From assembly GCA_037044905.1 (NCBI GenBank), contig JBAOKB010000093.1, forward strand, positions 496,001 to 560,000: 64,000 nt of DNA, written 5' to 3'. The notes below the pieces were generated by a model, which was not told where the DNA came from, made no database searches, and saw nothing but the letters and a program-made list of their open reading frames with translations. This document shows positions 44,957-56,584 of this stretch, piece after piece. This DNA is from Hortaea werneckii. Taxonomy: Eukaryota; Ascomycota; Dothideomycetes; Mycosphaerellales; Teratosphaeriaceae. The position numbers and the translations under genes were made by a program. How positions within the stretch are numbered: the first letter of the stretch is position 1; the number at the start of each line of letters is the position of its first letter.

Positions 44957-46968
44957 TCATTGCCGGTCTTAAGCCAGCCTGGAGCACTCATTAAGCGAAC
45001 TTCAAATCCATTGATGATCAACAAGCTGTGGGTTAGCAGCATATGTTGGTCGAATACAGGCCAGTTGCAGGGGAATACACCTTCGGCAACACATGGCACT
45101 GCGAACGAAATCTGGCTGTGGGAGAGAATAATTGTTAATGTTTTCCCACGCCCTGGAAACTGCTGGACCCTGCATTGTTAGCAGCAAGGCGGTCGTTGGC
45201 CTCCGCAATCTGCATTCACTCTTGCCGCTAAATCCAGCATGCTTTAGCGCCAATACATTCGGTGGTGCTGGCTCTTTGCCAACATTCACACATCGTGCCA
45301 CTTGACACATGCATGACAAAGGGGGTCATAGGTTTTAAAGCAATTGGGCCGCCCCCCAACTCCAGACACTTCTCCATCTTCAACCTGAAGAAGCTATGAG
45401 GAAGGGGCGGTACGCCAAAGCGTAAAAAGCCTTAAACGTTGCAGCGGTCGTGCCGCCCTACCTCCACATTTTATGAACAAGGGGGTGGATATTCGGTCAG
45501 CAATGAGTAAAAGGTCCGAGAGGTTTCTGCAGCTGGCTGTCAGGTCTATTTTGGCGTTTCCTTGGCGGCTCAGCGAGAGGAGATACAAAGCGGTGGTCTG
45601 TTCAAAAGAAGGCTCTCAATGTCGGAAGGGTTGCTCTCTGGGTCAGCCTGTGCTTGGGAGATGATTTTGTCAGGGGACCTCGTTTTGAGACTTATGTCAG
45701 CTCCTCAGAATCAAACGATATGAGCCATTTTCATGCTGCATTCTCCGTTCTTTTCGTGTGATAGCAAGTGGTACTTTCTTAATCAAGGTCCATCGTCCAC
45801 GTCTAAAGCATGCAGCTCTTGAAATTTCGTGTAGCAACTTTGATGCGCGAAGGCTCTGCAAGCCGACGACCTGGACGGAAGACGGTGCGAGATTCAGGGG
45901 AAAAGGAAGATCAGACTGTCAAGCCCTGGCTGGCGGAGTGACCATGGCAGACGCGGAAATGGCCCGCTCGGCCCAAGTCTCAAACCAACTTCACCTTGCA
46001 CTTGGCTTAGCTATCTCTATCAATGAAGCCTTCTTTGCATCTCGACACGGACACACTCAGAGAGCATGGAGCTATTAAAGTTCTCAGATCAGTCGAGCGC
46101 ATCTTTTCTGGGCTCAGGCCGTCCCAGGGGCCATGCGCGTCCAATTTTTCCTACTTTATTGCAAGCGGACGTGGTCTCAGTCAGAAATCCTCCTTGACCA
46201 GATACATGGGTTACGCACGCAATCTCTGCATCCAGGACATGGACAAAATTTATAAGTGTGTGGGAAATGGGCCGGAGCGTAATAGACCGGGACTTTCCCA
46301 TTGCCATGATCAGTGCTCTGCATATTTGTTCCCTTCAAAGAAGAGGTGTTTGCTAAAGTCTCAGATGGCTTTGAAGGTAGGAGACACAGACCTTGAATAT
46401 TCAGCAAGAGTATGGGTGTTCGGTCAGAATGCCGTGCCATTAAGAAGCTCCCATCCATTGGGCAACTGACAAGGCCATTGTACGACCGGTTGTAAAGACT
46501 CCACTTCCAACGCCTGCATAGCTACGCAACGTATAGCCATCGTTAAACGCCATCTCTTCCCCTTCGATGTGAACTTCACATCACTGCAATGTGAACTTAA
46601 CTTCACTGCAAATCACGCTAAATGCGGCCCGCCACCCCACCCACCTTCTGACTCCGGCACCTCCCGCCGCCAGGCCACTGATTTTCTGTCATTGTTCTTC
46701 CGAATACTCGCTGCTGCCTAAAACTTCGCTACAGCTTGAACACTCACGTTACAACCTGCAACTCTCATTCAGTCATCAAGAAACCACCAACCCAACATTC
46801 ACAACCTTGCAGGTTCCAGCCGCAGACACTTCAGGCGTAACCTCTGCATGTGAATCACTACAGTTCGGTTCGGCCGCAGGTTGCTCCTCCCTCCTTTTCC
46901 TCGCCGAACACACAATCCTTCGCAGAGCCACCCTTCGCTTCACCACATCCGGCGTACATCAAAGCGCC
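44957..46968. other. Intergenic region, possibly with decayed coding sequence (2.0 kb)
   Basis: Short frames on both strands without motifs. A stretch at 45785-45830 loosely resembles 44866-44912 at the end of the preceding gene. The 46591-46968 part is open upstream of the next gene but is probably its leader. Confidence 0.4.
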
Positions 46969-49900
46969 ATGGATTCCTCAAAGTTCCCGCGCACGACACA
47001 CACGCGCTACTCAGGGCTCGTCATGCCCCTGTACCTCCACCTCCTCGCTCTCCTGACCACCCTTTGGCTTGGCGCCGTCCTCCCATCAACCTACGACGCC
47101 AGCGGGCAATACGTCTTTGCCCCTTTCAACAAGCTCCTCCTCTTCTCGGATCTCGCAACCATCTTGTTGCTTGATCTTCGCACACCCATCGTCACCGCGG
47201 CACTCGGGCATCTTGTCGGTAACATCTGGGCTCACGTCGCCCTTCCCGCCATCGTCCATCTGCAAAACATTGACGACTGGTCTTCCATCTGGCTCTGGAC
47301 GCAGGTCTCCTTGTTCTTCACAATGGTTGCCATTGTTAGAAGACAGATCTTGCTTGTTTGGAGATGTCTGGGTGCATTTTGCCTGGCTCTCCGCGCCGAC
47401 GACCATTTCTCCGCCCCTGAAGGTCAACTTGTGCTTGCAGAACCGAAAGGTAGCAGCACGAGCGGCGACGCGGTAGAAGCTTCACCGCAGACAGCAGAGC
47501 CAGCGGTCGACCCTCTCGACGATGAGTTCACCGCCCGTGAAGATCTGCTTGCGCTTGTAGAGCCGAAAGGCAGCAGCGCAAACGGGGATCAGGCAGAAGC
47601 TCTTCCACCAACGGAAGAGCAAACGGTGGACTTCCTCGGGGACTTCCTCACGGTCCCTGAGTCTCGACTCGCGCTTGCAGAATCGGAGGATAGCAGCGCG
47701 GCCGATATGTTGGCAGAGGGTCTTTCCCCGACGGCAGAGCGAACGGTCGCGCCTCCCAGCGACGTCGTTGCGGTCGCCGAGGATCGGACTGCCGAGACCA
47801 GCGCGGAGGCTGTTGTGATCCCCACGGGGTCAACAACAAGCGTACTATGACACGCAGCGCTGTGAGATCTGCGGCCAAGGATCAGTCGGGTTTGGGAAGC
47901 TTGGCCCAGCTGATTCCGGGCTCATTCATCCGGGCTCGTGAGGAGCTCGAGCAGGATGAAGGTCTCTTCTCGGTCGGCAAGATGGCTCGCTTCGCCCGGT
48001 GGCATTCAAGGCTCTATGCCCACCAGGCAGCATCTCAGGTGTTCGTGTGGCCAGCAAGCCTTCTTGCAGTAGTCGATGACGATGAATCGACTCTCGAGAG
48101 GGCTCTGCCGATGCCCATGGATCATGAGGGGCCAGCGCTGCTGCTGCCCACTGCGGATCTCCTGGTCTTCGACGCTCTTGCTGAGCGGTTGAACGACTGG
48201 CACAGCCTGGATACTCCAATCCAGGCGCCGTGCGGTGCTCGTCAAACCCGCATCTCTTTGCCTCTGGATGCTTATTCCTCTCATGTGAGCCCGCCCTCCA
48301 TTGACGAATATAGCACTGGCGAAGAGAGCGAGGTTGTCGCCGAGGCTGTAGATCCGAGTGCGGTCAGTGACTCTGCTTCAGAGGGTAGGCAGAGCAGTGA
48401 GCTTGCCGTGCCGCCGTGTGAGGATCAGGACCAGCAGAGCGACAACGTCGGCATCTGCGAGGAGACCATCTCATCTGATGCTCCTGAAGAGGTCGCTGAT
48501 CCCACCGAGACGGCCAGTCTCTCGAGCGACGAGGACTCTTCGCCGAGGTTTGAAGTGCCTACGGCGATGGAGGAGACTGCGGTCGCTCCAGAGGAGCCGG
48601 TGAGGGATGTCGGCCAAGGTTCTGGGGAGGGTGAGCCCGTTCCTTTGGCGGTCCCTCTGTACCAGGCGCATGTCGCCGATGGCACGGAGACTCCTGCTTC
48701 GCCGGTGATTGCAGCAGAGACAGGCTCTGCTGATGCCGGCGAAACACTCGCCAGCGCCGTCACCTTGGAAAGCCCTGTGGAGAGCGACCAAGGTGCATCG
48801 GGGCAGCCGGGCAGTGAGGAGCACGTGCCTGCGACAACATCCGCGGTGAATGACGCAGGCTATAGTGCCTCTATACCTTCCATCAGCATCACGGCTCCTG
48901 ATGACGAGCCGGAGGCGGATGAAGGTACAGAGGACCACTCAGCCCGTCCTCTGACCGCGGCAGAGGCTGAGTCCGGTAGTGCAGGCGAGATTCCCGGCGA
49001 CACCACCGCCCAGCAGCCCATTTTTGGGGGGAATACAGGCGCAGCTCAACGTCCGAATGACCCTGAGAATGTTGAGTCGACTGCAAGCGACAATGCAGTC
49101 AGCGACATGCAGGACGTGACGCCGGCGCCTACAGTCGCCTACACGGACAAGACGCCTCAGGGAGAGCCTGAGCAGGCATCAGACGCCATGGAATATGAGC
49201 ACAGTATTGGGTACAATGCTCCTGTGATTGGGACAGAAACAGCAAAACCCGAATACGATGATAAGCCTCACACTGGCTTTGACGCTGACATGGAAGATGC
49301 AGACGCTCAAGAAGCAGAGGACGAGGGTATGGAAGGCCTCGAATGGGAAGATGTACTTGGTTCTGCTGCGCACAATGACTTCTCCAACGATGACACACAG
49401 CCAATGGATGAGAGCGAATCTACCCTTCCAGCTGCAAGCTGGAACTGTGGCTTTGGCGCTCCAAGTATCTTCCAACAAGCGGACACGAGTATGGCAGATG
49501 CTCCAAGTATCTTCCAACAAGCGGACACGAGTATGGCAGATGCTCAACCGAAGAACGAAGCCCCAGTGCAAGTACACAGTGTCTCGCAACCGGCAGCTCC
49601 TCAGGGCCCACAAGTTTTTGGAAACGATCAGAACAATGGCGAGCTGGTTCTCGTGAACCCGGAAGACGTTGCTCGAGCTAATGCCCCAAAGAAGACAATT
49701 CCGGCCAACACCCCTCCTTATTCGATAATGAACTTCCCATACGGCAGTACTTCCAATCAGCGAAGTAGATCTACGTGGCAACCGCAGCCTTTGCCCGAAG
49801 CAAGCTCTAGAACTACGAAGCGATCGCATGAAGATGACGGGGACACAGAGACGCCTCCGGGCAACCAAGATACTCCGTCAATTGCTGGCTCCGCAAGCGA

Positions 49901-51203
49901 AAGCTCTTCCGCTCAACCAAATGAATCTTCGCGACGTATACTTGTACCAAAAACAACCTCCGGAGCTACGAAGCGGCCGCAAGATTTTAACGCTCAGTCA
50001 AGCACGTTCACCGGCGCCACAACAGCCCCGTCACTTACTGGCACTGCATCCGGCCAATCTTCTACCTGGGCAAGTAGCTCTGCGCTCGGTACATCTTCCG
50101 CCAGGGCAAATTCGTCTGCGTCGCAGCAACAACCTGTGCCTGAAGCTAGCGCAACACCTGCGAAGAGGTCGCTCAAAATTGATGCTGGCCAAACTAAAGC
50201 AGAAGATGTCAGCGAAACAACGCCACGTTCTCTCAAAGAACTTGTCGCCACTCGTGAGCGTGATCAATCCGCATGCTGGTCGTGTGGAGGCAAAGCGGAT
50301 GCATGGAACCCTTTGAACTTATTCCAGTTATGCCAGGACTGTGCTTTCTCAATGCAATTGGATGACCGCCAGAAGGAAGCCATCTCAAACAACTTTCCTT
50401 GCGAGTCATGCCATCAGTCTCTACTGGCAGATTCAGACTTCAACATGGGCATTGACTGGCTCTACCGTCTTTGCGGCAGACCAGCCTGCATCGCCAACCG
50501 TCAAAAGCAACAGCCGAAGAAGGCAGATACCTCCTCAAGCGCAGCACCGGCTCAGCAGAATGATGACGAGCAAGCCACGAACCGTGAGACATACGGTCAG
50601 AAGAAACACAAGGCCTCGCCGTCAGCAGATGTGATGGTTGAAGACGAAAAACCTTTGTATCCTCCTCTGTTCGACCCAGACAAGAATGTTGAAGAGAAGT
50701 TCACGATCATTGCAAGCGAAGTCGACTCGCTGAGAGATGCAATGAAGGGATGGAGGGCACGAGTAGTCGACAACCAGTCCATCAAGGACGACGTGGAAGA
50801 ATACCGCACGAAGCTCAACGCAGTCCTGATCTGCCTACGCGACGACCACTGCAAGCCGCGAGAGGAAGACAAATATGCCGTTTTCGACGTGCACGACTTC
50901 GGTCAAGCCTGCGCAGCAAGGTTGGACGAGATTGAGAAACTCTTGCACAAGCTCGAGCTGATGTCGGAAGACGAGGTCGAGAAGGCATCGATTCAGGCCC
51001 TCAAGAGACTGGTCAGCAATGCCAGGAATCCGAGAGCTAATAATGCAGGTGTGTTGCAGAAGCTGCGATCTTTGATGTATGAATGGCACACACACAATCA
51101 ACGTTACTCGGACGCTCTGAAAGGGAGGCGGGTGATGCGCTATGATTTTGAGTCTGAGACGCGGAAAGGCTACAAGAAGGAGGTACTCAGGGAAAGGGTG
51201 TGA
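46969..51203 (+). CDS. Unrecognised giant protein: membrane bundle, repeats, disordered tail, Cys-pair domain
   Basis: Two long frames (46969-47850 and 47847-51203) overlap by ATGA; one missing base near 47780-47850 would fuse them into 1,412 codons. Seen: start MDSSKFPRTTHTRYSG, three or four hydrophobic segments (LVMPLYLHLLALLTTLWLG, FNKLLLFSDLATILLLDL, WLWTQVSLFFTMVAIV), then three ~40-residue repeats (LVLAEPKGSS, LALVEPKGSS, LALAESEDSS). A very acidic Ser/Thr/Glu-rich region of about 700 residues includes a duplicated APSIFQQADTSMAD. Two Cys-pair clusters follow (CWSCGGKADAWN...CQDC and CESCHQSL...CGRPAC) that look like a zinc-binding module. The C-terminal helical domain (NVEEKFTIIASEVDSLRDAM; RLDEIEKLLHKLELMSEDEV) is coiled coil. 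An earlier in-frame ATG at 46591 is less likely. No family recognised. Confidence 0.6.
47404..47790 (+). repeat. Tandem ~40-residue protein repeats
   Basis: Three diverged units of about 120 bp, each with an [L/A]xLAEPKGSS-like core, then GDxxEA-xPxTxE and a hydrophobic/acidic end, plus a partial fourth unit. They directly follow the last hydrophobic segment. Confidence 0.75.
49458..49541 (+). repeat. Exact 42-bp tandem duplication in coding sequence
   Basis: Copy 1 is 49458-49499 and copy 2 is 49500-49541, identical base for base. Each encodes APSIFQQADTSMAD, so the reading frame is kept. Identity implies a recent event or an assembly duplication. Confidence 0.95.
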
Positions 51204-51619
51204 AAGGCTGCAAAACAGTTCAGCCGCATTCTGCTTGAGATGACAGTTAGGCTCGGATGTCAGGGACGCGAGAAAGGAGTCAGAGAAGGAAGCATGGCCT
51301 TCAAGTAGATGACGCATGATGCGCAACAGGAGGGCTCTTGTGAAATTAGCTGTCAGCAGAAAGCATCAGAAGGGATGTTCTGGCAGATGAAGCTACGCAA
51401 CGAAACGTTTGAAAGAAGCATAAATACACAAGTGTCCAATAGACCAATTCTCTCACGGACAAAATGAAAACACTTGAATCCATCTAAGTTGACCACAAGT
51501 AGTAGTTCAAGATCTATATATTATTACTATGGTATCCGTGCATGTGCACATGCGACTCTAAATTCTATTGCTAAATGCGATGAAATTCAACCGAACGCTC
51601 TCTCAAAATATCATGCCGC
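51204..51619. other. Intergenic region, convergent 3' ends (0.4 kb)
   Basis: AT-richer 3' region between the giant orphan and the esterase. No supported feature. Confidence 0.55.
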
Positions 51620-54505
51620 TTAGAAAGTGCCGTCGGCGTTACACAGACGCGGCTCAGTGTCGTAGCAGTTCGTGTAGTCTTCGATGAGCTCGCAGGTCCA
51701 GGTGCTGGGGTCGGTCCAGTCGCCGCTGCCAGAGTAGGTGGTCCTGAATGGGTAGCGGCAGTGGGGACGCTCGAACTCGACGCCGTAGTCCGGAGTGTCG
51801 TAGTAGAACTTCGTACCAGTGATGGTCTCTGGTCCGTTGTCGTTCTCCACCCAGTCCACAAGAGTGTCGATGATGTTCTCACCCACGCCCTCTACGTCAG
51901 CCGTTGCGGACTGGCCAAACATCCAGGCACCAGCGCCAGCAATGCCGCCAACGCCGCAGTGGGCCATGCCCGAAATGCGGAACAGACGCATGAATGGGTC
52001 GACGTCCTCGTACGAGCTAAGACCCATCTGACTCTGGACCTTGAGGTAGTAACGCTGAGCGTTGTTGCCGGAGACCATCGGGTCAGCCATACCGTGATAG
52101 ATGATCATCTTGCCACCAGCAGAGCGGAAGGCGCTCAAATCACCGCTGTAGGACGAAACATTGCCGTGGAACTCGTCGAGCGAGTCAGCGTAGTCCCAAT
52201 CCTCCTCGTTCAGGCCGGTAATGTTGAAGTCGGAGTTGTTGTAAACACCGTAGGCGTACCAGTCATGGGCAATGCCCTGGGTGGAGCCATCAAGTGTTCC
52301 CAGACGGAAAGCATCAACCTGGGAGCCGTAGAGCAGCGCAGGGTAAAGCAGCTTGTCTTCAGAGTCCACCAGGGGAGAGAAGACGTTGTTGACGGTGTCA
52401 ATCTGAGTGCTAGTAAGGCAGTTGTCGGTCTCGGTGTCATTGCAAACGGGGATGGCAGAAGTATCAAACTTGCAGGCAGTCGGATCTTCCAGAATACCAT
52501 CGTTGACACCATCAAGAGCCTCATCACACTGAGCGAAGATGTAGCTCTGGACAAAGATCCACTGATCCTCAGTCAAGAAGCGCGGGTCATCAGAGCTAGT
52601 GCCAGTCAATTGAACGAAGCGAGCGCCCCAGTCCTCCAAATGGTTGAAGTCAGCGGCAGCAGATCCAGCAATAATGCCATCGAAGTCGTCAGGGAAGTAC
52701 TGTGCAGAGTGCATACCCTGCTGACCACCAGTAGAGCAGCCAATGTAGTAGGCATAGTCCTGTTCCTGGCCATAAAATTGCCTGACAACATCCTTACCAG
52801 CGACAACGGAGGCGTGGCGGCTTCGGAAAGCCCAGTCAAGCACATTTTGATTGCTCTGGTAGAAGGCGGTCCCGTCGAAAGATGAAGAGTTATGGCCGCC
52901 ATTGTCGCCGAAGGCAGCGAAGCCAAGGCCAGTGACATAGGTCATATCGTCGTACGCAACGCATCCAGAAAGACCGCCATTGTCGGTGCTCATAGTGCGG
53001 CCGTTCCAAGAGGTGGTGTCATCGTTCGGCATCCATACTTCCATATACGCCTCGGAGTTGCCGGCTGTTTGGATGCTGAGCGTGACACGGCAGATACCGG
53101 CATCAAGAGCGCCCTGGTTGCTGTCACAGTTTACCTCAGACTGGCCGGATGGTGCTGGAACAGTTGTGCCCGCTTCGTAAGCCTCGCAAAGGATTGGAGT
53201 GACGGTGTAGTCGCCCGTGAACTCTAGGCTTGAGCAAAGGCTAGCGCAAGTGCTGTTTGCAGCCACGTTGCTGTTGACGCTGACAACCGGAGCTGGCGCC
53301 ATGGTTCCGGTGGGAGAAAGAGAAGTGGAGTTGCTGGAGACAATTGGACTGGCGCTGATACGAGCAGGTGCGGTGCCAGTCGACTCGACGTTCGCGGACG
53401 AAGACGAGGGGGTTACCGTAAAGTTGACGGACTTGGTTGGGCCGACACTAACAGCAGAAGTGAGGGTGACAGTGCTGCAGACCTTGGAGGAGGCAGCAGA
53501 GCCAGTCGGATAGGCACCGGACGAGGCAGCGGTTCCGTTCAAGGGGTATGTAGCGTTACCGGCGTCGTAAGGGGCTTGAATATACGAGCAGGTAGTTGTC
53601 ACGTACGGGATGGATGTGGTGTACGCGTAGGCAGAGCTGGAGGAGGCAGAGTAAGTAGGCTCCGTAGTGACCTTAGAGGTTAGGACCACAGACGATGAGT
53701 CTGGTGCTACCGGAGCAACGGCCGAAGAAGTGGCGTAGGAGACCGGAGCCTTGGAAGAGCTATCGCTTGAGTCTGCTGCAGCTGACGCTGAATCAGAATC
53801 GTAGGCAGCGGGAGCAATGCCAGAAGAGGCGGGCTGGTCGACTTCCGGGGTGTAAGTGACGAAGTTCGAGACAGTGCTTGTCTGCTGAACGGTAGTCTGC
53901 TCGGCAGTGGCGAGTGATTCAGAGTCCTCACTTTCCGGTGCGGAAGGAGCCTTCTGGTAACTGCCAGGGGAAGAGGAGGCTGCAACGTTGACAGTCTTGG
54001 TGGAATAATGCGTGAGAACGGTTGTGGACTGGAGGGTGGTTGTATATGTCGAAGCACCGGGCTGGGAACCTTCTTCTTGAGAACCTTCTGCGTCGGATGC
54101 GGGACCGTATGATGCAGCGGAAAGAGTAGCCGCGGAAGTGGCGGTGGGGTAAACGGTGACAACAGTTGTGTATGGAACCACCGTTGTTTGTTCGGAGGTG
54201 ACGACAGAGGTAGAGGTAGACTCGGATGGCTGGGTAGCGGGGCTTGTGCGAGCATACGACAGGGCCTTGGAGTAGCCAAGAGCCGATGAATCGGAACTAG
54301 CTGGTGCTACAGAAACGGATCCCGAAGCAGTCGGAGCCGTCGGCTGGGCAGTAGGTAGGAAGCCCGAGGAAGCTGTTCCTTCGCCATGGTTGCCACGGTA
54401 GATGGCTGGGCTGTGTACCCAGTCTTTTTGCTCGCGCTGGACGGCTGCAGCATTTGCTGCGGCTCCCAGTATAGCGGCAGAAACGAATGGACTATCGAAG
54501 CGCAT
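51620..54505 (-). CDS. Secreted tannase/feruloyl-esterase family enzyme with mucin-like N-terminal stalk
   Basis: Single clean frame, 961 aa from MRFDSPFVSAAILGAAANAAA (signal peptide). Residues about 25-410 are Ser/Thr/Ala/Val-rich with repeated TTVV-x-Y and TVT-like patterns (TTVVPYTTVVTVYPT; TTTLQSTTVLTHYSTKT). The catalytic domain starts near CASLCSSLEF (about 415) and runs to the end. Seen: Ser591 in GCSTGGQQGMHSAQY, Asp808 in YHGMADPMVSG and His849 in GMAHCGVGG. Each of Ser and His is next to a Cys, the CS-D-HC arrangement of this family. Likely hydrolyses esters of gallic or hydroxycinnamic acids in plant material. The stalk may tether or extend the enzyme at the cell wall. An in-frame ATG at 54655 would bury the signal peptide, so 54505 is preferred. 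No GPI signal at the C-terminus. Confidence 0.9.
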   Translation of the reverse strand: MRFDSPFVSAAILGAAANAAAVQREQKDWVHSPAIYRGNHGEGTASSGFLPTAQPTAPTASGSVSVAPASSDSSALGYSKALSYARTSPATQPSESTSTSVVTSEQTTVVPYTTVVTVYPTATSAATLSAASYGPASDAEGSQEEGSQPGASTYTTTLQSTTVLTHYSTKTVNVAASSSPGSYQKAPSAPESEDSESLATAEQTTVQQTSTVSNFVTYTPEVDQPASSGIAPAAYDSDSASAAADSSDSSSKAPVSYATSSAVAPVAPDSSSVVLTSKVTTEPTYSASSSSAYAYTTSIPYVTTTCSYIQAPYDAGNATYPLNGTAASSGAYPTGSAASSKVCSTVTLTSAVSVGPTKSVNFTVTPSSSSANVESTGTAPARISASPIVSSNSTSLSPTGTMAPAPVVSVNSNVAANSTCASLCSSLEFTGDYTVTPILCEAYEAGTTVPAPSGQSEVNCDSNQGALDAGICRVTLSIQTAGNSEAYMEVWMPNDDTTSWNGRTMSTDNGGLSGCVAYDDMTYVTGLGFAAFGDNGGHNSSSFDGTAFYQSNQNVLDWAFRSRHASVVAGKDVVRQFYGQEQDYAYYIGCSTGGQQGMHSAQYFPDDFDGIIAGSAAADFNHLEDWGARFVQLTGTSSDDPRFLTEDQWIFVQSYIFAQCDEALDGVNDGILEDPTACKFDTSAIPVCNDTETDNCLTSTQIDTVNNVFSPLVDSEDKLLYPALLYGSQVDAFRLGTLDGSTQGIAHDWYAYGVYNNSDFNITGLNEEDWDYADSLDEFHGNVSSYSGDLSAFRSAGGKMIIYHGMADPMVSGNNAQRYYLKVQSQMGLSSYEDVDPFMRLFRISGMAHCGVGGIAGAGAWMFGQSATADVEGVGENIIDTLVDWVENDNGPETITGTKFYYDTPDYGVEFERPHCRYPFRTTYSGSGDWTDPSTWTCELIEDYTNCYDTEPRLCNADGTF

Positions 54506-56584
54506 GACGTCCGAAGCTGGGGATGTTACCCACAAATAAACGAAAGTCAAATCCGAGAAGCAGCAAAAGAGTGACTTGAGCAGACAGAGAGCAAGAAAGA
54601 CCGGTATACTTAGCAGAGCAGTGCTCGGTTTTGAGTAACCTGCATTCAGGGACAATCTTCGCAGAGCTCACGCAATCCCCATCAACTTATCGCAGTCGAT
54701 TGAGTCGAGATGTCGCAGGTTTTATCACAGGAGCTTGATCGACACTGGAGAAGTGAGCGGGCCTGGCCGGGTTCCTGCATACCCATGCACGCTTAACCAG
54801 TGACAATAAGTCGGCGGTCTGGGATACAGCCGGATGTTTGGGGCGAAGTTTCAGGCTCTGCGCAGGTACGCGCAGATCAGGGTATTCACGAAATTGAGCC
54901 GTCATTGGGATTCGCTAGTGATGGCTTTCCTGGTAGTCATGCCACTGTTGCCACATGGTGTACCAAAAAAAAAAAAAAAAGTACTGTAGGAGTGAGGTCT
55001 GAACAAGCACCTCGTGTTCGTATCTGTTTATCGCCAGCCGCACACAAGATCCTTCCAAACTGTATCTCGTCGAAAGTTGGGCTAACCGTTCATTAGCGTG
55101 CGTAAGTCGCACGGGCGTTGCCAGTGCCACCGCTCCAGTCGTCCGAGCACTTCTAATTCGCCGTTAATTAACCTGCCCGGCAACAGTAGCCGACTTTTGA
55201 TCTCCGATGACATAAGGTCCATGTGAGAAAGGCGCAGGCAGAGATCATAGACGTGCTTAGAGCAAACTCTCGCGTCTGTCGGAAGTTGAACATTGACTAC
55301 ACGTGTTCTCATAGCCGTGCCACATGGGATTTCTCCGGAAAACAACCCCATGCAACCGGTTGCAACGGTGCAGAAGCAAAATAATGCATGGAGGTTGAGA
55401 TAGCAACGGCGGGTGTTCAAAAGCTCCACAGCATGTCCAGGATATTTCGTGTGAAGGCGCTGTTGCCTACGTGCGGTTGCACAAGACCGGACTGCATGTG
55501 TATGACAAGGGCGGCGGTATTGATCATGGCCTCACAAGGTAGTATCAGAGCATGTCAACTGCACTGGGCCCGTGAGAAAGCTAGTCGACATAAGCTCGGC
55601 GAACAATACATGATGATGTCAAGTGCTGTAAATAGGTATTTGCATCACGAGTGTCATTGAGAAGGGCCTGCTCGTCAAGCGCGGTGAGAGTATGGTCAAT
55701 CGGCCGAATTGTCATCGCGTGGACCGCAAGTCGGTCGAATTGGACGGTGTCACCGTACTTTGACATAGACATGCTGGTATAGACTGGGTGGGTCTCGTTT
55801 TTGTCCGGGCTGGAGCGTGTGGCTGGTAGACTAAAGTGCTGACTTCGCTTTACATCGCTATCCCTGTGGAGCGAGTGGGGTGATCACTGGTATACCAAAA
55901 AAAATAGCAGGCGCAGAGTATAGTTGGCATGTCGCCCAACGGAAGTGAGGAATGGCAAGGCAAAGACTACACCGGCAGGCCATCGGACAGTCATCATGGA
56001 CCTGCGCTCGCATTGTGCAGCGGGATGTCTCCGTTAGGGTTGTGCAGGGTTAGGACTTCCTGCCTGAAATTCGATTGCTATCTACCTAGGAGGTAGGTAG
56101 CTACCTAGCCAGCCTTGAATAGAATGTACACCCGTGAGCTCGATGTCAGGAGATGCATACCAGGCACTCCTCTTTGTCGATATTGACGCTCTGAATGATT
56201 ACTTTGGGATTTGAATGTCCATTGGGAATTTGGTTGATCGTGATCTGGTTGAAGTCATCTCAGCGTACGCATGAAAAGCCATCTTGACATCTTGATGAGA
56301 AAGATTCCAAAATGATGCCCTCGAATGCACTGCAGTACAGCAACGAGAGGCAGACTCATATGGACAGGATGCCAAACTACCACTGGTATTTATGATTTAC
56401 GGCAGCAACAGCTCCATTGCCTACATACCCAAGGCACAGCAATCATATGAGCAAGGCTTTCGCACGAACCGACCAACGCCACGCCAAAAAGACACCAATG
56501 CTCACACTACCAAATGCATGACTAGACCGAAAGATCCATAAGCTCTATCGAGCAATTGACGAGCGCACCCGAGCGTCGACTCCT
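54506..56584. other. Intergenic region (2.1 kb)
   Basis: Esterase promoter and ppc89 3' flank. Contains a poly-A run (54965-54979), a 14-base palindrome at 56094-56107 and many short frames. No gene supported. Confidence 0.5.
56094..56107. repeat. Palindromic TAGGTAGCTACCTA element
   Basis: Perfect 14-base palindrome embedded in CTACCTAGGAGG...CTACCTAGCC, so the CCTA/TAGG unit occurs four times in about 35 bases. Confidence 0.75.

Noticed and set aside
47847..47850. ATGA overlap as a true bicistronic fungal message
   Set aside because: A one-base error of the kind seen throughout the window explains it more simply; kept only as an alternative.
51761..52885. 374-codon open frame on the plus strand
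   Set aside because: Antisense of the esterase catalytic domain; the opposite strand carries the conserved catalytic motifs.
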